DNA of 64,000 nucleotides from Fallopia convolvulus (Eukaryota; Streptophyta; Magnoliopsida; Caryophyllales; Polygonaceae). Shown piece by piece: positions 1-11,570 of the stretch (its first letter is position 1; each line of letters begins with the position of its first letter). A program made the position numbers and the translations under genes. Location of the stretch: contig OZ024718.1 of assembly GCA_964016875.1 (NCBI GenBank), forward strand, positions 44,121,906 through 44,185,905, written 5' to 3'. The notes below the pieces were generated by a model. That model was not told where the DNA came from. It did not search any database and saw nothing but the letters and a program-made list of their open reading frames with translations.

Positions 1-3000
1 TTTATGCAGGAACAACTGCGAATGGAGTCTACAATGAAAAGTAAAGCTCATGTACTAGTTGTTGGTAGCCAACAAGAGCAGGTGAAGTCATACCCAATTC
101 GTACAATGAAATCATATTTTGAGTGAATTACAATCCTCAGATTTTGTCTTATTTCATTTCAGGAGTATGATCCTGATTTGCCGCCTGAACTAGCAGCTGC
201 AGCAGCTGGCATTCAAGATACTCCCGCTGAAAATTATAATACCCAAAGGACAGATGTAGGACAAAATGATCTAGCAAAAGGGAATGCAGTCATGCGCCCA
301 CCACCACTTGTATGTGCTCTGTGGAACTTATTTTTTTCCCTTTTTTTTTTTCTGTTGGAGTCCCTCTTTTCTCCTGCTGATTGGTTGCTACCGTTCTCTT
401 TCCTGATTTCCCCTCTACTGCTTCCCAAATGACAAATTTAATTATCATACTACAATTGATGGCATTATCTGAATTGTTCTGTTATACTGCCATGTTATAA
501 AAAGTAATATTTGCATGCAGCCAACTGGAAGACCTATACAAGTGGAAACTGGATCCGGCGAGCGCTTGCCCTCAGTTGATACTCGCCCTCCTCGCATGCG
601 TGATCCTGACACAGTTATCGAGGTATTGTAATGTGTGTCCTACAGCTTCCTCTCACACTCTCTCTCTCTCTCTCATGCCACCAGATCTAACAACTTTTCA
701 TGGGTGCATCAGATAGTATTGCAGGGTTCCGTTGATGATGATGATGATGATGAAGATGATGAACAAACAGGAAATGAATATTCTGATGGAGTCCCACAAT
801 CTCCTGATCGTGCAAAGGAGGACATTTCTAGAAGGTTCCCTCGAGTCAGCTCTTCCCATGATGGCATACCTGAAAATGAATCATCTATACCTAGAGAAAC
901 ACCAATTGAACATTCATCTGGTTCAAGAGAGAAGTCACCTGTGTATCTATCTGATAAGTTTGAGTCCTCACAAGAAGAGAGGTAATTTTGGAAGATGGAT
1001 TGTTTTCTGGGTAGCCTGATTATTCTATTCAAAGCATGCGAACTGGAACTTTTGTTTAGTTGTGGCAATTCTGAGCTCATGTTGGGTGAAAATACATACG
1101 TCTGCCATTATCGTTTCATTAGCCAAGTAGCATTGTGAAATGTCACTGGTGTGCTTACGCCTCTCCCTTTCTTGATGAGTGGGTTGAGAAAGTGGAAAAA
1201 CATATTTTTTGCCAAAGAAATTCCTTCTGGCTCACTTCCCACTCTTTCCCTTCTGGACATGGTCATGTCTTGATAAAGTTGATATGCATTTTGATCATAA
1301 CAAAAGAAAATTTCAATATAAAGTTTTTTTCCTCAACTTTTTGACAAACATTATGATGTTGATGTACTTATTGAACTAATTGAAATATGGTGTGTTTTTT
1401 AACTCTGAACTTTCTTGCCTTCAGGAAGATGAAGGGAAAAGTACACGAGAGATCACGTTCGACATCCCCTGTTCAGAGTGCACTGGATGGAAGGTATGTT
1501 GATGACAAGCAGGAGGGATCAAATGAAAACATGGAAGGCAAAGATAGTCCTCAAGGCTTGAGCTTTGAAGAGAGAGTCTTCTCAGACGACGAGCCTTCTG
1601 ATACTGAAGGAAATGATCAGAAGGAAAAGGGGGATGATTATTCAAATGAAAATATTACGAGCAAGCATCATTCCACGAAGAACCTTAAGCGAGGTTCTCA
1701 GGTTGAAAATATGGCAGCTAAAGAAATTGATGACGTGGGTTATGTTAAAGCTGCTAGAAGTAGTGATAACAGCAGAGCAACAGCAAGTACCCAAGATCAT
1801 CAGAAGGGGCATAGTGTTGTTGAGGAGGAAGGTGTTCTAGAAGAACATTCTTCACATGCTAGAGATCTCAAGAGAAACCGTCGTGAAGATTTCCAGAGTC
1901 ATCATAGAAAAGATCGTGATGGAAGTCTGGATACTGAAAAGAATAACAATATGGCAAAAAGGAGAGATCTTTATTCTCCCCACAGTTCCCATGTCAAATC
2001 TGAGGGATTTGACCGGAGAAGAGAGAGGGATTATGCTGACGGTATGTTGCAACAGGGAGTTGAGGATCCGCACGGCAGGAAGTATAGAGCTGAAGATTCT
2101 AGGAGGCATGAGCATGCTGATGGAATGATAGCAAGACACAGGGGAAAAGTTAGAGAAAGTGAGAAGAGTAGTAAAGATGAATATCTTCCTTCCAGGAAAG
2201 TGGTGGAAAATGGAAATTGGAGGGGGCATCACGAGAAAGATGCAGGATTTCGAATTAAGGAAAAGGATGATGCTTTGAAGACTAGATATGAGAATATGGA
2301 TGATCCCCATAGAAAGAGGAGGAAGGATGATGAGCATGCTAGGAGGGACCATTTTGAAAAGGATGAAATCCTGCGTGCACATAGGGATAACAGCTTACAT
2401 AGGAAGAGGGAGAGAGAAGAAAGTTTGGATCTACGAAAGAGGGATGATCATCGCTCTATTAGGTCCAAGGATGAAATCTGGTTGCAAAGAGAAAGGGTTG
2501 AACAGCGCCATAGAGAGAGGGATGAAGGGTACCGCTCCAAACAATCTTATGAGGAAAGCTTGTCAAGAAGGGAAAGAGAAGATGGGCGAGCTCTTGTTAG
2601 GAGTGGAAGGAATGTTGAAGATAAAGGACGTACGGTTCATTCTCGGAAGGATGATTATAAGGGTTATGAGAGAGACAGCTCATACAAGGACACTGGAAGA
2701 AATGGTGAACAACTCAAGAGAAAAGAAAGGATTGAGGATGCTAGTAGTTTGCAATTTGGATATGAGGAGAAGAGATCAAGGCAAGAAAAGCCAACTGCTC
2801 GAAGTGATCGTGCTGTTCTTGCATCAGATAACCAAAGGGCCCATGAAAGAAGGCCGAAAGAAAACTTAAGGAAGCCTAAACAATTAGAAGGTGGTCAACA
2901 GAGTACTTCAAACTCTTTGAAGAAGCCTCACGAAGAAAAAAGTGGTAGAAATGAGATGGTATGTTACATGTTGAACAAATTTCTCTATATTCTTTTTACG

Positions 3001-3797
3001 GAAATTGAAAATTCATTGGTTATACACAAAATGCAAAAATGTAAGAGATACAGCAGAATGTTGGAACAAGATATTTATATTTTACTGCTCCATTATTGCA
3101 TCCCTGTTCATATACTCGTTTATTACAGTGGTAATGACTTTTTTTTCCACCTGTTATCCTTTCTAAGCTCCTTTTCGTGATCATCAATGTTAGTTTCAAA
3201 AGAACCATGCTTTGTAGAGTACCCAGTAGTCCAAGTGTTCAATCATGTTTGCACATTTTCTTCTAGCTGAATCAATAAGTTCCTGTACTACTAGTTTGAA
3301 TTGTGTCTTTTAATAGATGATGCTTTCCCTTTTATTAGGCTGGTTTGATAGGCAAAACTGAGGAAGGCAATGCGGAATTTGGGATTTCTGCCCAAGAAAG
3401 GATGGAAGATTCTTCAGAAGTTGCTGATCAGCATCGTTCTAAGAGAGGGTGTTCCAAGTTGGAACGTTGGGGAAGCCATCAAGAGAGAGATGGTGCTGGA
3501 CACTCTGCTAAAGTTACAGATGATCCTGCCAAGAAATCTCAGGCTGTTGATGCTCCTAATTCTGCAAGTGAAATGAAAGAAAGTGGAGTGGCCAAGGAGA
3601 ATCAGCATCTGGATACTGTAGCAAAGTTGAAGAAGAGGAGTGAGCGCTTCAAACTTCCAATGCCTATTGAGAAGGACACAACTACCATCAAGAAGATGGA
3701 GAGTGAGCCTCTTCCATCTGCCCCAAGTGAAGCCCCTGTGAATTCTGAAATGAAACCAGAACGTCCAGCCAGAAAAAGGCGCTGGATAAGTAACTAG
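1..3797 (+). CDS. FIPS5: FIP1-type cleavage/polyadenylation factor subunit, 3' part of gene
   Basis: This is the 3' portion of a gene for a plant FIP1-like subunit of the nuclear mRNA cleavage and polyadenylation complex; in that family FIP1 bridges poly(A) polymerase, other CPSF subunits and RNA. Exons inferred from GT-AG sites and unbroken frame: <1-81, 163-309, 521-622, 713-981, 1425-2958, 3339-3797, giving 863 residues before TAG. The visible order is an Ala-rich segment, RPPRMRDPDTVIE, an acidic Asp/Glu run straight after it, a long Arg/Glu/Asp/Lys/His-rich low-complexity region (about 1850-2700), and a C-terminus with KRSERFKLPMP and finally RPARKRRWISN. These features fit Arabidopsis FIP1[V]/FIPS5. 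The conserved Fip1 motif should lie upstream of the window. The open frame past 2958 is read-through into an intron. Family is secure; the paralogue name is less so. Confidence 0.85.
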
Positions 3798-4690
3798 GCA
3801 ATAATCAGAAGGCCTGGGGAATCAGCCGTCCTTTTTGAAACACCTCTTGACATTCCAAGGAGCATCATTCTGAAAAACCTGATGAGTGAGTTTCAGACAG
3901 CTAAGTACTCTATCCATATAGTGGTTTGATGTTGAGCTGTAAATATATTCAGGTTGTTGTAGTACTGAACTTCTGTCAAATGTAGCGCCTTGAAAGTGAA
4001 GGAGAGGTAGCTTATACCGCTTCTAGTGTGTCTGATAAATTGATGCATAAGCAACGGATAAGAAAGAGGTGGCAGTGAAGAAGACAGCATCATTAATTAT
4101 TGGTGCTTCTTACCTGGATTCACCTTTAGCTGCTGTATTCTTCTGAAATTTCTGTATTACAGATTTACAGCAGATTTTATCTGGGTGTTTTTAATGTTGA
4201 GACTCGAGTTCTGCTTTACAGTCTCAAATGATAGAGATGATATACATTTGTAATGCTTGTACTGTTACTACTTTACTAGTACACTAAAACCTTATAACAC
4301 TTCTGCATTTGGATAATTTTGAATGATTTTTGGTTGGTTACGGTTACGGATAGGTAGACAGAGATAAATGGTGGGTTGTAAATTTCGGTTACACGTGACA
4401 GGGACTTGTCTGCATTCATTTATACTTGATTTTGGTTCTGTAATACTACAAGCATGTTAAATGATGTTTGAGTGATCACCATTCACCAATCAGTATGGAA
4501 ACAAATGCTCTTATGACGGGTGTTGTGGAGCCGTTTTTATTTTATCTTAAGAGGGGCGCAACCTCTTTATTGTTAATGGCATTAACAACGTAACATTTTT
4601 CTTTTGATCATTGCAGACGTCTTACTTGACGTTTGACAAAATTTGCTAAATTTGACCTTTTACTATAGAAATTACTTCACATCATAGGTG
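3798..4690. other. 3' UTR and intergenic DNA after the FIP1-like gene
   Basis: Non-coding sequence after the TAG at 3795-3797. A transcript end near 4200-4300 is plausible, but no canonical AATAAA decides it. From about 4300 to 4690 I recognise no gene. Confidence 0.4.
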
Positions 4691-4990
4691 ATGTTGATTT
4701 AGGTTCTGTTCAACACGAGACGAATTCATCTTTTGACGCAGCACAAGTCCCATCGTTTCTTCTGAAGAAAAGCTTTTCAATGGAGAGACTGGAGTCCATG
4801 ATACAATTAAAGTCACCTAAAAACACCCAAGGACCATCCACTTCATTCTTGAACTGGATCAATTTATTCCAAGCAAAACATCTCCCAGAAGCAGCATTTG
4901 AGGCATACAGGAAAGAAGCATGAAAAGAGAATTGCCCATCTTTACAATATCTGAGAAGAGCTATCTAGGACATCCATATCAATGATGTTA
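4690..4990 (-). pseudogene. LINE endonuclease fragment
   Basis: Read on the minus strand, this stretch encodes an isolated piece of an APE-type endonuclease of a plant L1-like retrotransposon. The key match is DGPWVFLGDFN, preceded by ASGRCFAWNKLIQFKN. The GDFN block is a catalytic motif of the family. No reverse transcriptase is attached. It could be debris of the same family as the LINE at 7988-11130, which lacks its endonuclease, but the two are not contiguous. Confidence 0.6.
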
Positions 4991-5135
4991 TCATTTCAAG
5001 CTAACCATATTCTGCCTTTGTGACTGCTATTGCTAATATAATTTCAAATCCTTGAAAGACCTTACGCTATTCTATCCTCTTCCCCTTAAGCAATTTTAGT
5101 TTCAAGAACCGCCATAAGGCAGAAATTATTCCTAC

Positions 5136-5292
5136 TGGCAAATTTATTAACCATACTAACTTTAGAGGAAGTGTTGCATCCTCTTGTCGTCATTCCACAC
5201 TCCATACTCGACTTCACTCATTAGACACTACCTCTTATCGTCATCCTCTCGTGTTGGCAAATTTATTAACCATACTAACTTTAGAGGAAGAG
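5136..5292. repeat. Short direct repeat in intergenic DNA
   Basis: A block of about 37 bp beginning GGCAAATTTATTAACC occurs at about 5138 and again at about 5247, each ending in a GAGGAAG-containing tail. A CCTCTTRTCGTCAT piece is also repeated. Nothing else is recognised between 4990 and the end of the zinc-finger gene at 5728. Confidence 0.7.
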
Positions 5293-5727
5293 GCTGCTAC
5301 TACCTCGTTCAAGCTGAAGAAATAAAAGAATCTTCATGAATAAATATACAAATCTTCATGACTAATCTGCCTTGGGGATGCCGATTCTAGATGGATGTGG
5401 GTTGGGCTTGGGCCTTCAATCAAGTGATGTGAAGTAATTTCATCATTTAACCAACTTTCCCTGTAACTACGAGACAATCACAACAAGCAAAAAGTCCAAT
5501 CCACTCGTATCTATATTGAGTAAGTATATAAATAAAGGTTGCACTTTATAAAGGCAAGTTGTATGTGCATGTAACCCAGCCATTTACAAGAAGCAATGTT
5601 GTGAGCACTAACCAAGCTCATGTACCTATGCACTTTATGGATAGTCTTCAACAAGTAACCAAAATGATAGCAAATAAATACACAAGATAAAGGATGTACA
5701 ATTTACACAAGTCAATATCCTGCCTTA

Positions 5728-7833
5728 TTAGATGCTGAAGAAGCCATCATCCTCCCCTTCATCCATATCACGGTACTCAAAATCAACATCTCCATCATTG
5801 GCTCCATATTTGAAGTTTGGGTTTATATAGCATTTCATATCTTGGAACAAATTCAGATGGTCTACGAGCTTGTGATATGCATTACAGCCACAGCACTGCA
5901 AAAACAGAAACAAATTGATCAAAAACAAAAAAAAGCACCAGTCACAGGGATTCTTTTTTAATTTTTTACCATAGTTTCACCAATGGCCAATTTAATATGC
6001 AAAATCTAGCAGAGCTAGAAGAAGCAGATCAAAACATAGGACATGAAAGTCCCAAATAATGGCCTTGCAAAGCATGCACATGAAACTAGAACTAGGAAAC
6101 CCCGAAAGACATTCATTCTCCAGAAACTTATGTAGATAGAGTGACAATTAAAAAGTGAAACAATACTATTTAAGATAATTTATGACAGGTTGCTTGTAAC
6201 CTGGAAAATTGTAAGCAAACACATACCTGAACAAAAACTGTACCCTCTGTGTAAGCATGGGGGTTAACAGCACGAGTTGTTCGTTGACTACATATATTGC
6301 AAGTGAAAGCAACCAGCATTCTTCGCCTTGGAGATTTAGTAAAGAGAGACCAAGGGAAAGTGGAGATCTTTGCCCTAGTTGATTCAGAATCTCCAGCCGA
6401 CTCAGGGGGTCCTTCCATTCCAGACCCTGTTGTCCATCCTCTACCAGCCGCTGCACTAAGCACCAAACCCATTGCAACATCCTGTCACACAGTGAAATAA
6501 TCAAGTTATATACTACCACAAAATTCAAGATAGAGGCTGCACATCAAGGCTCAAGCTTAGTTTTTTCTCTTTTTTTACCAAAAGTGTGGAGGAGATTCAA
6601 TGTCATTGTTTATTGAGAGAAGAGAAGAAAAATTTTGCATCTTTTTTGCTGAGGAAGGAAGAAATGGAAAAGAAAGATGATGGAGTACTAACAACGAAGG
6701 CAAGAAAGCCAAAAAAAAAACAACTAGAGGTTAACTGTTGGCATAACATTTTGTAGTGAATGAAATGGCTCAAGAATTGCTAGCCAGCCAAGTTTTATGG
6801 GCATAAAAAAGGAAAAAAACACGAAAAATGATTCAGATACCGGGAGTTGCATTTTCTTCATAGTTAATGTAACATTTATAGCAAATCATATAGAAATAAA
6901 GAAGCAAGCACCGAACAGATATGAGAAAAGGCATCCAAGGAGTTTGAGGCAATGTAAATTGAAAGCATTCAGAAAATATGAGGGCAAGAGCAATAACAGA
7001 TTTAGTTATTTTGCCCAGGAGCCCGAGACAGAACAATATTACAGTTACTTGCTCCAAGGGCAGATAATGGGATTAGTTGATAAGAGCTTAGCCGACTTTT
7101 CTACATTAAATCAAAAGAAGATTACTCCAATTTCAAGGCATAGATATAAAATAGGGTTGTTTGACACCAGGATTTTGCAAATCAATTAGCAGGGAACTGA
7201 CGCATATTATCAGGAATAACAAGCTAGTATGAGCCAACGAAACCACAATGTTTTATGAGGGCACTGTTCCAATCCCGATACAGGGAATTAGGTTAAGTGA
7301 TGTGATTCTCTTCAAATCAGGCATATTTTAGAAGAACAGCTACACAGTAATCCAACACGAAGCTTCGGATACTATTCTGGCCAGAAACCCTAGCTTAGAA
7401 ATCAGAACTATGTATTGTTGATTATTAACTATAACCGTTCTAATCTGTGCTTAAAATAACTCTGCAGTTAAATCAAATTATAGATTACCTTGGAAAGAGG
7501 AGAAAGAGAGAGTCGGCGATTATCGACCACGGGAGCAAGGTTCATCTCGTTGGACTCGGATCGAAGATCGGGATCATTATCTTTCCCTGCAGATCGAAGA
7601 TTAGTCAAATTAGGACAAAAAATGAATATTTCACATAACATCTAGCTGTAGGTAGGGAGGCGGGAGGGGGAGAGAGAGAGAGAGGGGGGGTTATGCATAC
7701 CTTTGGAAGGGAGAGAGAAACGAACCAGAGGCCTTGAAGAGGATAGGGGTTTCTTGGGGGAGAAGAAGGCGAGAGGGGAAGAACAGGAAGAAGACGCCAT
7801 GATCGCTGGTGAAGACGCGCTCAAAGCTTCCAT
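5728..7833 (-). CDS. DNL-type (Zim17/HEP-like) zinc-finger protein, probably plastid
   Basis: Predicted Hsp70-escort (Tim15/Zim17/HEP) protein; the family keeps organellar Hsp70 soluble and folded. Four exons on the minus strand: 7833-7701, 7586-7489, 6481-6227 and 5895-5728, all with GT-AG introns and continuous frame, giving 217 aa. Residues 1 to about 45 are rich in Ser, Ala and Pro and low in acidic residues, as in a chloroplast transit peptide. The zinc ribbon is split by the last intron: VAFTCNICSQRTTRAVNP in exon 3, then CCGCNAYHKLVDHLNLF in exon 4, supplying two C-x2-C pairs. The C-terminus is acidic (DMDEGEDDGFF). The chosen start is the first ATG after a leader of short length. The upstream region is unusual: a LINE ends 154 bp before the ATG. 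Plastid rather than mitochondrial location is inferred from the N-terminus only. Confidence 0.85.
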
Positions 7834-7987
7834 TTTCCTTCGCAGAGAGAGAAACGTTTGTACTGCTGACAAATGCAAGTCAAGCCGTCAAGGCATGGCA
7901 ATGCGGCAAGGCACCCTGGCTGAAAGTGAAAAAAAACAAAAATCTGCTACCGGAGGAGGGATTCGCGAACTGAGCGACCATAATTAT

Positions 7988-10900
7988 TTTTTTTTTTATA
8001 AGAAAAGTAATTAGGGTGAGTGGGTGACCAGTGACAGCTTACTGGTCGTCCTAAAGCATCCTGACGAATGAAGGTAAGTAAATCCGGATTAACCGCAAGC
8101 GGGAAGTAAGAGACACATCTGAAAGATCCAGCGATGAAGTCCGCCACAGAATTGCACTCTCGATAGACGTGAGTGATACTCCAATCCTGGAACCGGGCAA
8201 GCAAGCAGTGGATGTCCGAACGCAATAGCTCAATCTCCCACGGGCAGAGCCAGACACCGAGCACGGCCTTGACCAGCTGCAAATTATCGCTTTCGATCTG
8301 GATCCGGGGAATGCCACGTTTGGTGGCCTCGAGAAGTCTCTGGCGCAAGGCGATGGTCTCGGATATCAGAACGGACTGTCGACCAATCAGTCCTCCGTCA
8401 ATGTGGATGGGGGAGCCTCTAGAGTCCCTGAGGATGAACCCGAACGAAGGCACGTCATCTACATTCACTGCACCATCAAAATTTAGTTTAATATAGTCCC
8501 TCTTGGGTTTTGCCCATTTCGTATGCTTTCTTCTTACTTCACCCCCAATCGTGTGATTGCGGGGGCCAGGGGAGTCCGAAGCTCCAACTACTTTCCATTC
8601 TTTAATCTGGTTTCGGGTAAATTCTGCAATGTTATCAGCATTAGTCAGGTTTGTTCCGTGTTGTTATCAAAAACTCACTTATTTCTGGCGAACCATAGGC
8701 TCCACCAAGTGTTTATAAGGATTTCCAATTCCTCTTTTGTTAGCTTTTCCTTAATTTCTGTGAGGACCTGATGTGGTTTTTTGTCGTCCATGGATACCTG
8801 GTTAGTAATCCTATGGATTTTTGGGTTTATAGAATTAATGGTTGCTTTTGTAAGGGGGCATGAAAATAGGATGTGATTTGTGTCTTCAACCTGGTTATTG
8901 CACGCTTCGCAACCTTGTGGGACAGAGATATGGTTAGCCGCAAGCCTAGTTTTAGTCGGAAGGCCGTTACGAGCCACTTTCCACAGGAAGTTTTTCATTT
9001 TGGGAGGGATGTTTAGCCGGTTAATCCATTCTAGGTTAATCTTTGGTTCACCTTTGGATTGGTGGAGCCGCTGCATGCATTGTCGAGTGAGTGGAGTACC
9101 AACCATTTTTGCTTGGTTACCAGTACAGTCTGTCCGGTATTTTATTGATGGGGTTAATAATTTTGGAGATTCTTTCGAGGTCATCTTGATTAACAACCTG
9201 CCTCAACTTTTCAATGTTCCATGAGTTATCCTTACTAAGATACACCTCAATAAGCTCCTCCCAATTAATGAGGGTTTCAACTTCTGGCTTTGGGTTGATG
9301 GGACCATTGCCGGTCCAATTGTCTTTCCAAAATCGGATGGTTTTACCGTCCCCCACTTGCCAAATGAGTCCCTTAATGAACAGGTCTCGTAGGCCCACTA
9401 ACTTGGACCACTGCCATGATGTGTTATGTTTTTTCTTATAGTTTAAGATACTTTCCGTTTTGAGGTATTTTTCAGTCACTATTTTGACCCAAAGATTGTT
9501 TGGTTCTGCTAGGATTTTCCAAAGTAGTTTCATTTGGAGTGCTTAGTTCATTTCGGCCGCCTTAGCGATTCCCAACCCCCCGTGAGTGAGGGGGGGGGGG
9601 GGGATTCTCAACTCCCCGTGAGCGGGGCGGCGACAGATGGAATTCCAACTTATGAGTGGTTTGTAGTTGTTTTCCTTATTCCAGAAAAAGTTTTTGTTAA
9701 TGTCGTCTAGTTCTTTCAAGGTTGATTGTGGTAACAAAAACGATTGCATTATATAGTTTGGTTGTGCTGAAAGGTTTGCTTTAATTAGGGTTTTACGCCC
9801 TTCCTGGGATAGGGTGTTAACTTTCTATTATGTTAATTGGGATCTGGTGCGTAGTACTAGGGGTTTAAAAGTGTTTTGTGTTACTCTACCGTTAATTATC
9901 GGGGATCCTAGATATTTATCCAAGGCAACTGTGTTTGCAATTTGGAGGATTTTTTTTATCTCTTCTTTTGTGTTGTTATTTGTGTTTTTGGTCACTTGGA
10001 AAACGGATTTGTGGAAATTGACTTTTTGGCCAGATATTTGACAATAGTCATCAATAACGTCTTTAATATTTTTGCAGGCATGGCTATTGGCTTTTGCAAA
10101 GATGATGATCTCATCTGCAAAGGCCAGGAAGAGAATTTTCGTTCTATTTCTCGAGATTTGGATCCCAATGCCACTTTTTTTTATTGGTACTCAAAAAGTG
10201 GAGTTGTCTTTCCAGAATCTCGGCGGCAATAATGAATAAATATGGCGATAGGGGATCCCCCTGCCTAAGGCCCCGTTGGGGGTAGAATTGTTTAGTTGGT
10301 CCATTGTTGACTAGGACAGAGAAGGAGACTGTTTCTACACATTCTCGGATCCAACCCGCGAATTTATCGTGAAAGCCAAATCTATGTAGAATATCGGTAA
10401 GGAATTCCCAGCTAATCCGATCGTAGGCTTTTTCCATATCAAGCTTGATTGCAATCCAACCCTCCCGCCCTCGTTTGTTGCGGAAGGAGTGGAAAATTTC
10501 ATGCGCAATGAGTGTGTTATCGTGGATACTCCGATTCTGGATGAATGCCCCTTGCATTGGGTGGATAAGTTTGTTTAGGACGTTTTTGAGGCGGTTTGTT
10601 ATAATCTTTGAGATTACTTTATATATGGTATTGCATAGGCTAATTGACTTGTAATGGTTGGTTGAGTTGGGGTTTTCACATTTGGGTAGTAGGCTTATAA
10701 ATGTATGGTTGATTTATTTCAAAATCTTCCTTGTATGAAAGAAGCTTTTAACAGCTTTGGTCACGTCCGATCCAACGATATGCCAATATTTTTTTTTATA
10801 GAAGCTCGCCAGCATTCCATCCGGGCCGGGGGATTTGTCATCCCCAATGTTAAACATCGCATTCTAAATTTCACTGTTTGAAACTGGTTTTGTAAGCTCT

Positions 10901-11130
10901 ATGTTTTCGACATCTGTTATTTTTTTTCGGATGGTTTGGGTCATATCTTGGAGCTTGCTGCGATTTATTTTCAAAGCCCGGAACCAGTTTTGGAAGTCCC
11001 TTTTAATTTCTGTTTTGATGTTTTCTAGTCCAGATATTTTTGTGCCATTTGTTGTACGGATTTCTTTGATATTGGTTCTATTCCTTCTTATTATATGTTC
11101 ACAGAGCAAATTTAAAATATTTATATAAGA
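7988..11130 (-). mobile_element. 5'-truncated L1-like LINE retrotransposon (decayed)
   Basis: Minus-strand non-LTR retrotransposon remnant. In element order it holds a pre-RT linker (about 11109-10864), reverse transcriptase (about 10557-10090, with LDMEKAYDRISWEFL and RGLRQGDPLSPYLF), RT thumb/connection, a zinc-binding RT domain (about 9196-8675, GCEACNNQVEDTNHILFSC) and RNase H (about 8500-8060, KLNFDGAVN and NSVADFIAG). The RT active site reads FADE (10110-10121) instead of FADD. Several frameshifts separate the domains and no endonuclease is present. The element ends in an A-tail, seen as a T-run at 7988-7997 on the plus strand. ATAATTAT at 7980-7987 and 11131-11138 may be the target-site duplication, but it is short and AT-rich. 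Confidence 0.85.
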
Positions 11131-11149
11131 ATAATTATGTGAAAATGAA

Positions 11150-11560
11150 AATTATGGAGAGAAATCACAATCAAAGTCCAGCTTTTGTTTTTGGGTAGAT
11201 TAAGGGTATTTTTGAATGGTAGGATTTAATTGGATGGTAGAATGTGATGGGAATTTTAGGGAAAGAAAGTGTGAGAAATATTTTTGTATTGTTTGGTTGC
11301 ATTTTAAGATGAGAATTAATGAGAATTCATAAGAAAATTTGAATGGAAATAATGAGAAATTAAATCTCACCAAATTGGTGGAATTTGATTGGGAAATAAT
11401 AAGAAAAATAAAAATTAAATAATGTTCATAAAATCCCTTCTATTCTCACCTTTTATTTTCTCACCCTTTCCTTTCTCTCAATTTTTCAAATTTTACCACC
11501 CTTTCTTTTCTCACTATTTTCCAATTGTCAAACAGACGGTAAAAGTTTAGATTGTGCGCT
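11150..11560. other. AT-rich intergenic stretch, MITE-like but undefined
   Basis: No gene. The stretch is purine-rich on one side and pyrimidine-rich on the other, somewhat like an old MITE, but I found no convincing terminal repeats or target-site duplication. Confidence 0.3.
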
Positions 11561-11570
11561 TGTTTTTTTA

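Noticed and set aside
709..1080. 123-codon minus-strand frame with a Ser run
   Set aside because: It is antisense to the acidic Asp/Glu exon of the FIP1-like gene; the Ser run mirrors the GAT repeats.
2959..3180. Open frame continuing beyond the long FIP1-like exon
   Set aside because: A GT donor at 2959 and an AG acceptor before 3339 keep the frame and join to the conserved C-terminus; the extension is intron sequence.
9588..9602. G-run and repeated CCCCGTGAG in the LINE
   Set aside because: A local duplication or slippage in decayed sequence, possibly an assembly artefact; not informative.
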